A stretch of DNA of 43,473 nt from Actinomycetes bacterium (lineage in GTDB: Bacteria > Actinomycetota > Actinomycetes > Nanopelagicales > Nanopelagicaceae), in the NCBI GenBank assembly GCA_014190015.1, contig BJFT01000008.1, forward strand, positions 1-43,473. The letters are read 5' to 3'. This document shows positions 1 through 8,609 of this stretch, one piece after another; position 1 is the first letter of the stretch, and each line of letters begins with the position of its first letter. The notes below the pieces were generated by a model, which worked only from the letters and a program-made list of their open reading frames with translations, was not told where the DNA came from and ran no database searches. Position numbers and translations under genes: made by a program.

Positions 1-801
1 CGCGCAATTGTTTTTCATCACGGGACACCTGCCAGCGCATCGCTCTGGAGTCAATGGTTTACATATGCAGCAGATCTCGGAATTCGTGCAATCTCCTATA
101 GCCGCGCAGGTTATGGAACTAGCGATCGTAATTATGGCCGTAGCATCGTCAGCGTTAACAAAGATATTTCAGAAGTATTGGCGTCAAAAGGTATTGAACG
201 ATTTGTTGCAATTGGTTGGTCTGGTGGCGGCCCACATGCACTCGCAAATACGTTGCTAGATACAAATGTTGGCGCAATTACTCTGGCTGGCGTCGGTGCA
301 TTCGGTGTAGATGATTTAGATTTTCTCGAGGGCATGGCACAAGAAAATCACGATGAATTCGGAGCATCGTTGCAAGGCGAGGATGTTATTCAAAAATGGT
401 TTGTTGATAATGCAACAGCATTTAAATCAGCAGGTGGTGTAGAAATTCGCGAAGCATTTGGAGGATTAATTAGCGAGGCTGATAAGAAATCTATGGAAGG
501 CTCTTTTGCAGATGTAATTGCGTCGGCAATTCGATCAGGACTAGCCGTCAGCTTCGATGGTTGGGTAGATGACGACGTTGCATTCACAAAACCGTGGGGA
601 TTCGATCTTGCATCAATAAATAAGCCAGTAAAGATTTGGCAAGGCGATCAGGACTATATGGTTCCGCACACACACTCACATTGGTTGAAAAAACATATTC
701 CAACCGCCGAACTCACATTTATTCCCGGCCAAGGTCACGTCACTTTATTAGTTGATTACACAGACAAAGTATTTGATCAAGCAAAAGAGCTACTTGCATA
801 A
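1..801 (+). CDS. Alpha/beta hydrolase, 5' end outside window
   Basis: The reading frame is open from the first base of the window, so the gene is cut at its 5' end. A TTG at 178 is only an internal codon. The visible part starts with an oxyanion-hole type HGTP motif, followed by the nucleophile elbow GWSGGGP (Ser codon at 220-222). An acid-containing GDQDYMVP segment and a C-terminal GQGHV histidine complete a classic catalytic triad. This is the TAP/epoxide-hydrolase-like branch of the alpha/beta-hydrolase fold, cytoplasmic in what is visible. The substrate cannot be told. The stop codon is immediately followed by the ATG of the MFS gene, so the two are probably co-transcribed. The fold is secure; the exact activity is not. 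Confidence 0.88.
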   Translation, partial: RAIVFHHGTPASASLWSQWFTYAADLGIRAISYSRAGYGTSDRNYGRSIVSVNKDISEVLASKGIERFVAIGWSGGGPHALANTLLDTNVGAITLAGVGAFGVDDLDFLEGMAQENHDEFGASLQGEDVIQKWFVDNATAFKSAGGVEIREAFGGLISEADKKSMEGSFADVIASAIRSGLAVSFDGWVDDDVAFTKPWGFDLASINKPVKIWQGDQDYMVPHTHSHWLKKHIPTAELTFIPGQGHVTLLVDYTDKVFDQAKELLA

Positions 802-2034
802 ATGATTCTTAATTCAGCAACGTTAAGAGAGTTTTTAGATGTATTAAATCCATATTCACGCAAGATGATCTTTGGCGTCATGCTCAGCGCCATTGGTACG
901 GGAATGACTCTCTCTCTGCTTTTGGTTTATTTGCATGATATGCGTGGATTTACAAATACTTTCGGTGGCTTCTTACTCTCATACGGGGCTGCGGTTTCAC
1001 TTCTAATTGGTGGCCCAGTGGGAACATTGATTGATCACATTGGTCCAAAGAAAGTAATTATCGTTGGCCTAATTGCTGAGGCGATAGGGACTGGTGGCTG
1101 GGCAGTTGTTCAGAGTCACCGAGACGCAATTATTGTCATGACAATTCAATCATTTGGTGCTGCCTTTATCTGGCCACCAATGAATGTAATGCTCACACGG
1201 CTGAGTGAAGAAAAAGATCGGCAGAAGATTTTCGGCCTTAATTTTATGGTTTTAAACCTTGGAATAGGCGTTGGGGGAGTCTTCGCATCCTTGGTTATCA
1301 CTGAAGGATCACTAAGTTCATTTCAAACTATGTACATCCTGGATTCATTCACTTTTCTGCTATTTCTCTTCGTAGTTTTGCTGATTCGCACACCCAAGGT
1401 GGGCAAGTACATTCCCGAAGCACACGAACCTAAAGGTGGAAGTTACAAAGATGTGTGGGCCAACAAGAGAATTGTTTTATTAAGCATTTCTGGATTAGTT
1501 CTATTGATCTTTGGTTATGCAAGTTTGCAAGCCGGACTTCCAATTTATGCAACGCAATATCTAGATCTCTCTCCGAAGTGGCTCGGTATTTTTTATGCCG
1601 CCAACACGATTTCAATTGTTTTGTTCCAGCCAGCTGTTCTGCGAAGGCTCAATAGAGAATCAAAATACAAAGCACTCATCGCTGTAGGAATTATCTGGTC
1701 TATATCCTGGGCTGTTGTTGGAATCTCACCATTGTTGCCGCTGATAGCAGGAGCTTTGATGCTCTGTGTTAGCCAAATTGTTTTTGCTTTTGGCGAAATG
1801 ATTTGGTCTCCAACAATGCCAGCTCTTGCAAATGATTTGTCTCCGGAACACATTCGTGGAAGAACTAATGCACTCATTGGTTTGCAATGGGGTGTTTCCG
1901 GGGTCCTAGGACCAGCAATTAGTGGACCGATGCTCGGAGCAGGTCTAGAGAGTGCGTGGATTTTTACAATGCTCATAGGAGCATTGTTGCCCTTGCCCTT
2001 ATTTATGCGATTGAAAAAACTCGCAGAAAAATAA
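802..2034 (+). CDS. MFS transporter
   Basis: A 410-residue polytopic membrane protein with about twelve hydrophobic segments. It carries the Major Facilitator motif A (GTLIDHIGPKK) in the loop after the second helix. A central cytoplasmic loop (KYIPEAHEPKGG) separates the two six-helix halves. Its ATG directly follows the stop of the alpha/beta hydrolase, suggesting an operon and translational coupling. The stop abuts the stop of the convergent lipoprotein gene with no spacer. The family resembles drug or small-molecule exporters, but the sequence gives no substrate. Confidence 0.9.
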   Translation: MILNSATLREFLDVLNPYSRKMIFGVMLSAIGTGMTLSLLLVYLHDMRGFTNTFGGFLLSYGAAVSLLIGGPVGTLIDHIGPKKVIIVGLIAEAIGTGGWAVVQSHRDAIIVMTIQSFGAAFIWPPMNVMLTRLSEEKDRQKIFGLNFMVLNLGIGVGGVFASLVITEGSLSSFQTMYILDSFTFLLFLFVVLLIRTPKVGKYIPEAHEPKGGSYKDVWANKRIVLLSISGLVLLIFGYASLQAGLPIYATQYLDLSPKWLGIFYAANTISIVLFQPAVLRRLNRESKYKALIAVGIIWSISWAVVGISPLLPLIAGALMLCVSQIVFAFGEMIWSPTMPALANDLSPEHIRGRTNALIGLQWGVSGVLGPAISGPMLGAGLESAWIFTMLIGALLPLPLFMRLKKLAEK

Positions 2035-2580
2035 TTAAGCTAGCTTGCCCTTTGCTTCAACGATGTTGACTGCGTTATTTGTAAGTACAACTGTCAGCTC
2101 ATCGCCAGCAGCACCTGGGCAAGACAGACCCCATGCAAATGTGATTGAGGCGCCAGCAGCAAGTGGAGTTTGAGGTGCACCATCCATCTTTGCATCGCCA
2201 TCAAAAATATCTACACACTCACCAGCGGGTGTGCTTCCTTTAACAATGAGAGTTGCAAGATCAAGATCTGCACCAGATCCGTTACTAACGGAAACATTAA
2301 AACGCTGATTAATTTGTCCTGGCAATTGCCCTGCAGCAAATTTTCCTGGAGAGAATTTTGCTGGAGATGAGATAGTAAAAGAGTTCTTATCTGGAGTTAC
2401 AACCGCTGCGTCAAATGCACCTTTAGCTTGCGCTTCTTCTTCGACTGTATTTACGAGTGCTTCACCCTCGGCAGCAGTGGTGGAATCTGACTCAGTTCCG
2501 CCGCCGCATGCGCTCAAGGCAAGGGCTAGAAGAAGAGCTGTCGCTCCAGCAGAAACATTGCGAGCGGTCCGTGTGAACAT
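2035..2580 (-). CDS. Secreted lipoprotein of unknown function
   Basis: I chose the ATG at 2580 because a strong GGAGG lies five bases upstream of it. The longer frame to 2616 would put that Shine-Dalgarno inside the gene. The 181-residue product has a basic start, a hydrophobic Ala/Leu stretch and a lipobox LSAC (Cys25), so it should be lipid-anchored on the outer face of the membrane. A low-complexity Gly/Ser/Thr linker follows, then a beta-rich domain of about 110 residues with two cysteines (ECVDIF and LSCPG) that may form a disulfide. The domain looks like the extracellular immunoglobulin-like DUF4352 type, but I do not recognise it firmly. It is convergent with the MFS gene and divergent from the peptide importer. 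Confidence 0.8.
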   Translation of the reverse strand: MFTRTARNVSAGATALLLALALSACGGGTESDSTTAAEGEALVNTVEEEAQAKGAFDAAVVTPDKNSFTISSPAKFSPGKFAAGQLPGQINQRFNVSVSNGSGADLDLATLIVKGSTPAGECVDIFDGDAKMDGAPQTPLAAGASITFAWGLSCPGAAGDELTVVLTNNAVNIVEAKGKLA

Positions 2581-2654
2581 GTATTCCTCCATCTGGGCAA
2601 GTAATTCCTTGCGCAATGTGTAAATCTTGGGTGTAACTCTTATGCATCAAAGTA

Positions 2655-2660
2655 TAGAGT
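2655..2660 (+). promoter_or_regulatory. -10 hexamer of leaderless oppC promoter
   Basis: TAGAGT lies exactly 7 bases before the ATG at 2668 and there is no Shine-Dalgarno. This predicts transcription starting at or next to the start codon. I see no convincing -35 element at standard spacing. Confidence 0.55.
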
Positions 2661-2667
2661 ACGAGCC

Positions 2668-3636
2668 ATGACAACGAGCGTCGAAACATCACGCGATAGC
2701 GAAGCGGGCATTCAAGGTCGCAGTCCGCGCCAGATTGCGTGGAGCCGCTTCAAGCGAAATAAAGTCGGAGTTATTGCAGCGGTCATCAGCATCACATTGC
2801 TTTCGCTCTCACTCTTCGCGCCAATCGTCTGCAAAATTTTAGGGATCGATCCAGATACGTTAAACCTCGATGTTCTCAACACCAGTGGTATCCCCGATCT
2901 GCCAAATGGTGGAATCAGCGCAGATCACCCACTTGGACTCATCCCTGGCACCGGTCGCGACTTACTTGCACAATTACTTTACGGTTCACGCATGTCATTT
3001 ATGGTTGCAATCTTGACAACCTTTACAAGCCTTACGATCGGATTATTTGTTGGAATTATTGGAGGTTATTTCCGCGGTCGAGTCGATAATTCAATCGGAC
3101 GCTTTACAGATTTTATTCTTGCATTTCCTGCATTTTTTATGATTGTTGCTCTTAGCGAACCTGTAGTAAAAAGAATTGAGAGCACAGGAATAGCTCAAGG
3201 AAACTCTGCTCGCATTATCTTTCTAGTTTTCTTCTTATCCTTCTTCGGATGGCCAGGTTTTTCTAGACTTATTCGTTCGCAAATTTTAAGTTTGCGCGAA
3301 AGAGATTTCGTAACTGCTGCCGAAGCAATGGGTGCAAAAAGATCTCGAGTAATTCTTAAAGAGTTACTGCCAAATGTGTGGGCACCAGTAATTGTTGTGG
3401 CATCGCTTTCACTTCCAGGTTATCTCGCAGCAGAGGCAGTGTTTTCATTCTTAGGTCTGGGCGTTCAACCACCTGCATCAACCTGGGGAATTTTGCTTTC
3501 CAACGCATCTCGTTATGTGACTGTAATGCCGAGCTTTTTCTTGATTACCGCTGGATCATTGGTAATCGTCGTTTTGGCCTTTAACTTGGTCGGCGATGCG
3601 CTGCGAGATGCGCTAGATCCACGCGCAGACCGCTAA
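2668..3636 (+). CDS. oppC: Peptide/nickel-type ABC transporter permease (OppC/DppC family)
   Basis: A 322-residue inner-membrane permease. It has an N-terminal cytoplasmic segment ending in WSRFKRNKVGVIAA (the usual OppC N-terminal region), a large extracytoplasmic loop, and a transport domain containing the EAA-type coupling motif (AAEAMGAKRSRVILKELLPN). It ends with the typical family tail, ALRDALDPRADR. It should pair with permease B (5592-6590) and the two ATPases to import oligopeptides or dipeptides. It is the first gene of the cluster and is separated from B by the binding-protein gene, which is unusual. The start has a leaderless-type promoter. The exact substrate (di- or oligopeptide, or nickel) is not determined by sequence. 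Confidence 0.93.
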   Translation: MTTSVETSRDSEAGIQGRSPRQIAWSRFKRNKVGVIAAVISITLLSLSLFAPIVCKILGIDPDTLNLDVLNTSGIPDLPNGGISADHPLGLIPGTGRDLLAQLLYGSRMSFMVAILTTFTSLTIGLFVGIIGGYFRGRVDNSIGRFTDFILAFPAFFMIVALSEPVVKRIESTGIAQGNSARIIFLVFFLSFFGWPGFSRLIRSQILSLRERDFVTAAEAMGAKRSRVILKELLPNVWAPVIVVASLSLPGYLAAEAVFSFLGLGVQPPASTWGILLSNASRYVTVMPSFFLITAGSLVIVVLAFNLVGDALRDALDPRADR

Positions 3637-3738
3637 TTCACCCCGCTCTTCGTTCACCTCTTATTCACAATTTGGACACTTTCTGCTTGACTGTGCGCTC
3701 GGGAGCAGCCCGCGCCCCTCAACTGAAAGGACCAATGA

Positions 3739-5493
3739 ATGAGCAGCATTTCCGCTCTTCGTCGCGCCGTGGTTGTCACTGCCGCTAGTTCACTCGTTAT
3801 CTCTGCAGCTCTTGTTGCAGGATCACAAGTTGCTAACGCTGCAGAAACACCTCGCACAGGAGGAACTCTTGTTCTTCTCGAGCACGAACCACGTCTTGAT
3901 CACTTAGATCCAAGCCGTATTTACACAGGACGCGACTTAGCGTTTATGAACTCTTTCCACACTCGCACACTCGTTGCGTACAACCCAGTTCCAGGTGCTG
4001 CAGGTGCAAATATTGTCCCTGACTTAGCAACAAACACTGGTGTACCAAGCAACAGTGCAAAGACATGGAAATTCACACTTCGTCCAGGAACTAAGTTCGA
4101 AGATGGAACACCTATTACATGTGAGCACGTTCAGTACGGTACATCTCGCGTATTCGCTACAGATGTCATTACTGATGGTCCTGCATACCTTTTGTCATGG
4201 TTAGACATTCCAAAAGATGCTGACGGAAACTCAATCTTCACAGGTCCATACAAGAACACACCAGCAGGTCTAGCAGCATTTAAGAAGGCTGTTTCTTGTT
4301 CAAAGGACAACCGCACAATTACATTTAATTTGAACAAGTCAGTAGCTGACTTCAACTACTTGGCTACATACGGAACAATCTCACCAGTTCAAGCAAAGTT
4401 TGATAATGGTGATGCGTATGACCTCAAGCCACAGGCAACTGGTCCATACAAGATTTCTGTAAACAACAAGACTGAACTAGTTCTAGTTCGTAACAAGTTC
4501 TGGTCAAAGGCATCAGATCCTGTACGTACTCCTTATCCAGACAAGGTTGTGATCAAGTTTGGTCTAGATGAAGAAGTTCAAGATCAGATCTTCCTTGAAG
4601 ATTCACAGCCAAATGCTATGAACTTCAATGGTCCACTTCCAACAAATAAGGACAAGTTCTTCACAAACGATGAGTATAAGAACCGTCGTATGAATAACTC
4701 TGATCCATATGCAATTTATATTGCCTTTAACTTAGCCAAGATGCCATGTCTTGAAGTTCGTGCAGCGATGTATTATGCACGTAACGCGAAGGCACTTCTT
4801 GATTATGCAGGCGGACCTACATATGCAGGTTCTTATGCTACTGGCGTTATCAGCCCATTAGTAGCACTTGATTACGCTCCTACAAAGGTTGTTGGTCCAG
4901 GAAGCCCAGACTTCATGCCAGAAGGAAACATTCCTAAGGCAAAGGCGCTTCTAGAAACAGCAAAGACTAAGTGTCCTGCTGATTACAAGAAGGCAACCGA
5001 AGATGGAATCTTGATTGACGTTCGTCAATCATCAACATTGAATGACACAATTCCAATTAACGAGGCAGCTTATGCTCGCGCTGGAATTAAGGTGAAGTTC
5101 AACATCATCGCTTCTGGTTACTACTCAACAGTCATGAACCCTGCAAAGCAGAGTGATATGTCGAGTGCCGGATGGGGTGCTGACTGGGCTAACGCATCAA
5201 CAGTTATCCCTGAACTCTTCGCATCATTCGGTGGATTTAACTTGTCACAGAACTCAAATGATCCTGCATACAAGGCATTTGAAGACAAGGTAAACATCGC
5301 GATGAAGACAACTGATCGTAAGAAGCAGGCAGAAATGTGGAAGGCTCTTGATAAAGAAGCCATGAAGAACTTCTGGGTATTACCAACAACATTTGGTAAA
5401 GCTCAAGAAATCTGGGGTTCAGGCCTCGGTGGCGTCTTCTTCTGGGTTCCACAAGGTAACCCTGCATACGGCAAGATTTGGGTAAAGAAGTAA
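3739..5493 (+). CDS. oppA: ABC transporter substrate-binding protein, family 5 (OppA/DppA)
   Basis: A 584-residue exported binding protein. It has a Sec signal peptide ending near VANAAETP (residues 1-36) with no lipobox, followed by the family-5 opening TGGTLVLLEHEP. The motif LRPGTKFEDGTPIT is the classic SBP_bac_5 signature. Upstream is AAAGGA about eight bases before the ATG, and the 102-base spacer after oppC contains a GC-rich inverted repeat (CGGG/CCCG near 3700). Lysine codons are almost all AAG and aromatic/Asn codons favour C endings, unlike neighbouring genes, which suggests very high expression. A 13-bp perfect hairpin follows the stop. It delivers peptides to the OppBC channel. 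The ligand is unknown. Confidence 0.93.
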   Translation: MSSISALRRAVVVTAASSLVISAALVAGSQVANAAETPRTGGTLVLLEHEPRLDHLDPSRIYTGRDLAFMNSFHTRTLVAYNPVPGAAGANIVPDLATNTGVPSNSAKTWKFTLRPGTKFEDGTPITCEHVQYGTSRVFATDVITDGPAYLLSWLDIPKDADGNSIFTGPYKNTPAGLAAFKKAVSCSKDNRTITFNLNKSVADFNYLATYGTISPVQAKFDNGDAYDLKPQATGPYKISVNNKTELVLVRNKFWSKASDPVRTPYPDKVVIKFGLDEEVQDQIFLEDSQPNAMNFNGPLPTNKDKFFTNDEYKNRRMNNSDPYAIYIAFNLAKMPCLEVRAAMYYARNAKALLDYAGGPTYAGSYATGVISPLVALDYAPTKVVGPGSPDFMPEGNIPKAKALLETAKTKCPADYKKATEDGILIDVRQSSTLNDTIPINEAAYARAGIKVKFNIIASGYYSTVMNPAKQSDMSSAGWGADWANASTVIPELFASFGGFNLSQNSNDPAYKAFEDKVNIAMKTTDRKKQAEMWKALDKEAMKNFWVLPTTFGKAQEIWGSGLGGVFFWVPQGNPAYGKIWVKK

Positions 5494-5522
5494 TCCACAT
5501 CTAGTCACTTAAGTTGAAGTAC

Positions 5523-5558
5523 AGTGCCCCTGAGGTTAGAAATTTCCTCAGGGGCACT
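5523..5558 (+). terminator. Strong intercistronic hairpin between oppA and oppB
   Basis: A perfect 13-bp inverted repeat (5523-5535 with 5546-5558, arms AGTGCCCCTGAGG and its complement) has a 10-base loop and lies 29 bases after the oppA stop. No T-tract follows, so it is not a textbook intrinsic terminator. It more likely stabilises the 3' end of an abundant oppA mRNA or causes partial termination, lowering expression of permease and ATPase genes relative to the binding protein. Confidence 0.75.
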
Positions 5559-5591
5559 TACTTGAAATTCATTAATTAATTCTTAGGAGAT

Positions 5592-6590
5592 ATGAGCATG
5601 GTGAGATTTATCGGACGGCGAATCTTTTTCGCTATCGTTACAATCTTGCTCGTCTCAGCAGCAGTCTTTGCAATCTTTTCTTTTCTTCCTTTTGATCCAG
5701 CATCTCTGACGTGTGGACAACGTTGTACACCGCAAATCATCGAAGGCAACAGAATTAAATTGGGCTTTGATAAGCCGATCTATGAGCAATATTGGCTCTT
5801 TTTATCTGGAATTTTTGTCGGCCGAACATATGGTTCTGGTTCTGCAGCCTTTAGCTGCCCGGCACCAGCATTTGGTTATTCATTTAATGAAAATGCCTGC
5901 GTAACAGACATGATTAAAGAGTCATTGCCAATCACTTTAAACCTTGCAGTCGGCGCACTTGTTATTTGGTTAGTGCTCGGAATCTCACTCGGTGTCATTG
6001 CTGCAAAATTTAAGAATCGCTGGCCAGATACATCAAGTTCCGTCTTCGTTTTACTTGGAACATCACTTCCAACATTCGTAACAGGTTTAGCACTCCTTAT
6101 CTGGGTATCAATCAAATGGAAAATCGTTCCGATGTCACTGGATGGTTATGTATCGGTCCTTGATAGCCCGAGCCGATGGTTTATGTATTTCATCTTGCCG
6201 TGGATCACACTGGCAATTGCATACGCGGCTCTGTATACGAGATTTACACGCGCTGCAGTTTTAGACACTTTGGGCGAGGATTATATTCGTACCGCTCGAG
6301 CAAAAGGCGTTAGAGAACGTACCGTGCTCTTTAAGCACACTTTACGAGCAGTGCTTGCTCCAATTGTGACATTGGCTGGATTAGATTTTGCAGGCCTTGT
6401 TGGTGGCGCAATTATTACGGAAACTATTTTTAATTTACCTGGGCTTGCTCGACTGACTCTTCGCTCAGTGTATGAATTTGACTTACCTGTCGTGCTCGCA
6501 ACGACAATTTTGGCGGCAGTAGTTGTAATCGTCATGAACCTCATTGTGGATATGCTCTACGCCGTTTTAGATCCGCGGGTGCGAATCTAA
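5592..6590 (+). CDS. oppB: Peptide/nickel-type ABC transporter permease (OppB/DppB family)
   Basis: A 332-residue membrane permease with the OppB-type start (RFIGRRIFFAIVTILLVSAAVF), a periplasmic loop and the coupling segment EDYIRTARAKGVRERTVLFKH. It ends in the family tail YAVLDPRVRI. A good AGGAG sits just before the ATG at 5592; a second ATG six bases on is also possible. The loop contains four cysteines (CGQRC near residue 41 and two further on) that may form disulfides outside the cell. The stop TAA overlaps the ATG of the ATPase gene by one base (TAATG), so translation is coupled. It forms the membrane channel with oppC. Confidence 0.93.
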   Translation: MSMVRFIGRRIFFAIVTILLVSAAVFAIFSFLPFDPASLTCGQRCTPQIIEGNRIKLGFDKPIYEQYWLFLSGIFVGRTYGSGSAAFSCPAPAFGYSFNENACVTDMIKESLPITLNLAVGALVIWLVLGISLGVIAAKFKNRWPDTSSSVFVLLGTSLPTFVTGLALLIWVSIKWKIVPMSLDGYVSVLDSPSRWFMYFILPWITLAIAYAALYTRFTRAAVLDTLGEDYIRTARAKGVRERTVLFKHTLRAVLAPIVTLAGLDFAGLVGGAIITETIFNLPGLARLTLRSVYEFDLPVVLATTILAAVVVIVMNLIVDMLYAVLDPRVRI

Positions 6591-7624
6591 TGTCAGAGTT
6601 ATTACGTATTAATGATCTACACGTTGCATTTCCAACAGATGATGGATTGGTGCGCGCAGTAGATGGCGTTTCACTAACAGTTTCTCAGGGCGAAACCGTA
6701 GCCATTGTTGGCGAATCAGGATCTGGAAAAACCGTCACAAGTCTTTCTGTAATGGGATTACATAAAAAGGGCACTGCCGAAATAAGTGGCTCGATCAGCG
6801 TTGCTCATGATGGTGGTTTCCTCGATGTGATTACGGCAAGTGAAGAAGAAATCCGCAGCATGCGTGGTCGAAGCGTTGCGATGATTTTCCAAGATCCAAT
6901 GTCAGCTCTGCACCCTTATTACAAAATCGGCGACCAACTTGCTGAAGCGTATTTGGTTCATAACCCAGGTAAGAAAAAAGAGGCTGCAGCACGCGCAGTT
7001 GAGATGCTGGATCTCGTTGGAATCTCTGAGCCAGCACAACGAGCAAAAGAGTTTCCACATCAATTTTCGGGCGGTATGCGCCAGCGCGTAATGATCGCAA
7101 TGGCTCTCATGAATTCACCAAAGATGTTAATTGCCGACGAACCAACAACCGCTCTTGATGTAACCGTTCAGGCTCAAATTTTGACGCTCTTAGCTTCACT
7201 TCAAAAAGAGTTCAACATGGGAATTTTGCTTATTACGCACGACCTCGGTGTAGTTGCTCAAGTTTCTGAGAAAGTAAATGTCATGTACGCAGGACGTATC
7301 GTCGAACAAGGCGGCGTCGATGACATTTTCTACAATCCAATGCAGCCATACACATTGGGTCTGCTCAAATCTGTTCCACGAATTTCAGCAACTGGCTCAG
7401 AACGCCTCAAGGCAATTCCTGGCCAACCACCATCTCTTATTAGTTTGCCTGCAGGATGCGCATTTGCACCACGTTGTGAATACATCAAATTTGCCGATAG
7501 CAATGCGTGCGCAACACAGATGCCAGCACTCGTTGGAACAAGCGCTGGACATACATCACGCTGCCACATCGATGAATCAAAGCGCCAAGCATCCTTTGCA
7601 GAAGCCATGAAGGAGGTGCGCTAA
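6590..7624 (+). CDS. oppD: Oligopeptide ABC transporter ATPase (OppD/DppD family)
   Basis: A 344-residue ATPase with Walker A GESGSGKT (41-48), ABC signature FSGGMRQRV, Walker [13 protein letters not shown] and the H-loop THDLGVV. The C-terminal oligopeptide/dipeptide transporter extension ([13 protein letters not shown], later CATQMP and RCHID) contains the cysteine cluster that binds an iron-sulfur cluster in some relatives. It is translationally coupled to oppB upstream and oppF downstream through TAATG overlaps. It works as a heterodimer with OppF on the cytoplasmic face. Confidence 0.95.
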   Translation: MSELLRINDLHVAFPTDDGLVRAVDGVSLTVSQGETVAIVGESGSGKTVTSLSVMGLHKKGTAEISGSISVAHDGGFLDVITASEEEIRSMRGRSVAMIFQDPMSALHPYYKIGDQLAEAYLVHNPGKKKEAAARAVEMLDLVGISEPAQRAKEFPHQFSGGMRQRVMIAMALMNSPKMLIADEPTTALDVTVQAQILTLLASLQKEFNMGILLITHDLGVVAQVSEKVNVMYAGRIVEQGGVDDIFYNPMQPYTLGLLKSVPRISATGSERLKAIPGQPPSLISLPAGCAFAPRCEYIKFADSNACATQMPALVGTSAGHTSRCHIDESKRQASFAEAMKEVR

Positions 7625-8595
7625 TGAGTAAGGAGATAATTCTTAGCGTCACTGATCTCACTAAGCATTTCCCAGTTAAGAAATCTAAAGATCGCAAGAA
7701 AGCCGTGGTCAAAGCTGTCGATGGAATCTCATTTGATTTACACGCCGGCGAAACTCTTGGCTTGGTCGGTGAATCTGGTTGCGGTAAAACAACAGCTGGA
7801 CGCACAATTTTGAAATTAACTGAGCCAACTTCTGGCAGCATCGTCTTTGAAGGTCAAGACATCACAAAGTTTAAGCACGGCAAAATGACATCTCTGCGTG
7901 CACAGATGCAGATCATTTTCCAAGATCCGTATTCAGCACTTAATCCGCGTCAAACAATCGGCAAGATTATTTCGGCACCATTTGAAATTCAAGGAGTCAA
8001 TCCAACTGGTGGAGTTAAAAACGCAGTGCAATCACTCATGGAGCGCGTGGGCTTAAACCCAGAGCATTACAACCGCTATCCACACGAATTCTCTGGCGGA
8101 CAACGCCAGCGCATCGGTATTGCTCGAGCGATTGCACTTAAGCCACGTTTTATTGTCGCTGACGAACCAGTGAGCGCACTGGATGTATCGATTCAGGCAC
8201 AGGTCATCAACTTACTCGATGACTTACAGCGCGAAGATGGCATCAGCATGGTTTTCATTGCACACGACTTATCTGTAGTTCAACATATTTCAGATCGAGT
8301 TGCAGTTATGTACTTGGGCAAGGTTATGGAAATCGGGCCAACAGCTAATCTCTATCACTCTTCACACCACCCATACACAAAGGCGTTGCTATCTGCTGTT
8401 CCACAACCAGATCCACGTTCTGAAAAATCACGTGAGCGAATTATTTTGTCCGGCGATCTTCCAAGCCCAATTAATCCACCATCAGGGTGCGTATTTAATA
8501 CACGGTGCTGGAAAGCCCAGGACAAGTGCCGAACTGAGGTTCCACAGCTTGTGCAACTCGGTGGAACTCAAGTCGCCTGTCACTTCCCTGAATAA
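7624..8595 (+). CDS. oppF: Oligopeptide ABC transporter ATPase (OppF/DppF family)
   Basis: A 323-residue ATPase with Walker A GESGCGKT (49-56), signature [15 protein letters not shown], Walker [13 protein letters not shown] and H-loop AHDLSVV. The C-terminal region has the family Cys motif ([17 protein letters not shown]) and ends CHFPE. The ATG overlaps the oppD stop by one base. It is the last gene of the importer cluster. No terminator hairpin is visible in the 14 bases before the convergent metallopeptidase gene, so the two transcripts probably overlap at their ends. Confidence 0.95.
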   Translation: MSKEIILSVTDLTKHFPVKKSKDRKKAVVKAVDGISFDLHAGETLGLVGESGCGKTTAGRTILKLTEPTSGSIVFEGQDITKFKHGKMTSLRAQMQIIFQDPYSALNPRQTIGKIISAPFEIQGVNPTGGVKNAVQSLMERVGLNPEHYNRYPHEFSGGQRQRIGIARAIALKPRFIVADEPVSALDVSIQAQVINLLDDLQREDGISMVFIAHDLSVVQHISDRVAVMYLGKVMEIGPTANLYHSSHHPYTKALLSAVPQPDPRSEKSRERIILSGDLPSPINPPSGCVFNTRCWKAQDKCRTEVPQLVQLGGTQVACHFPE

Positions 8596-8609
8596 TCTGG
8601 CCTGAATAA

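Noticed and set aside
8-259. Separate small gene at the window start
   Set aside because: It is a shadow frame; frame 1 is open from base 1 and carries the HGTP and GWSGG motifs of the alpha/beta hydrolase.
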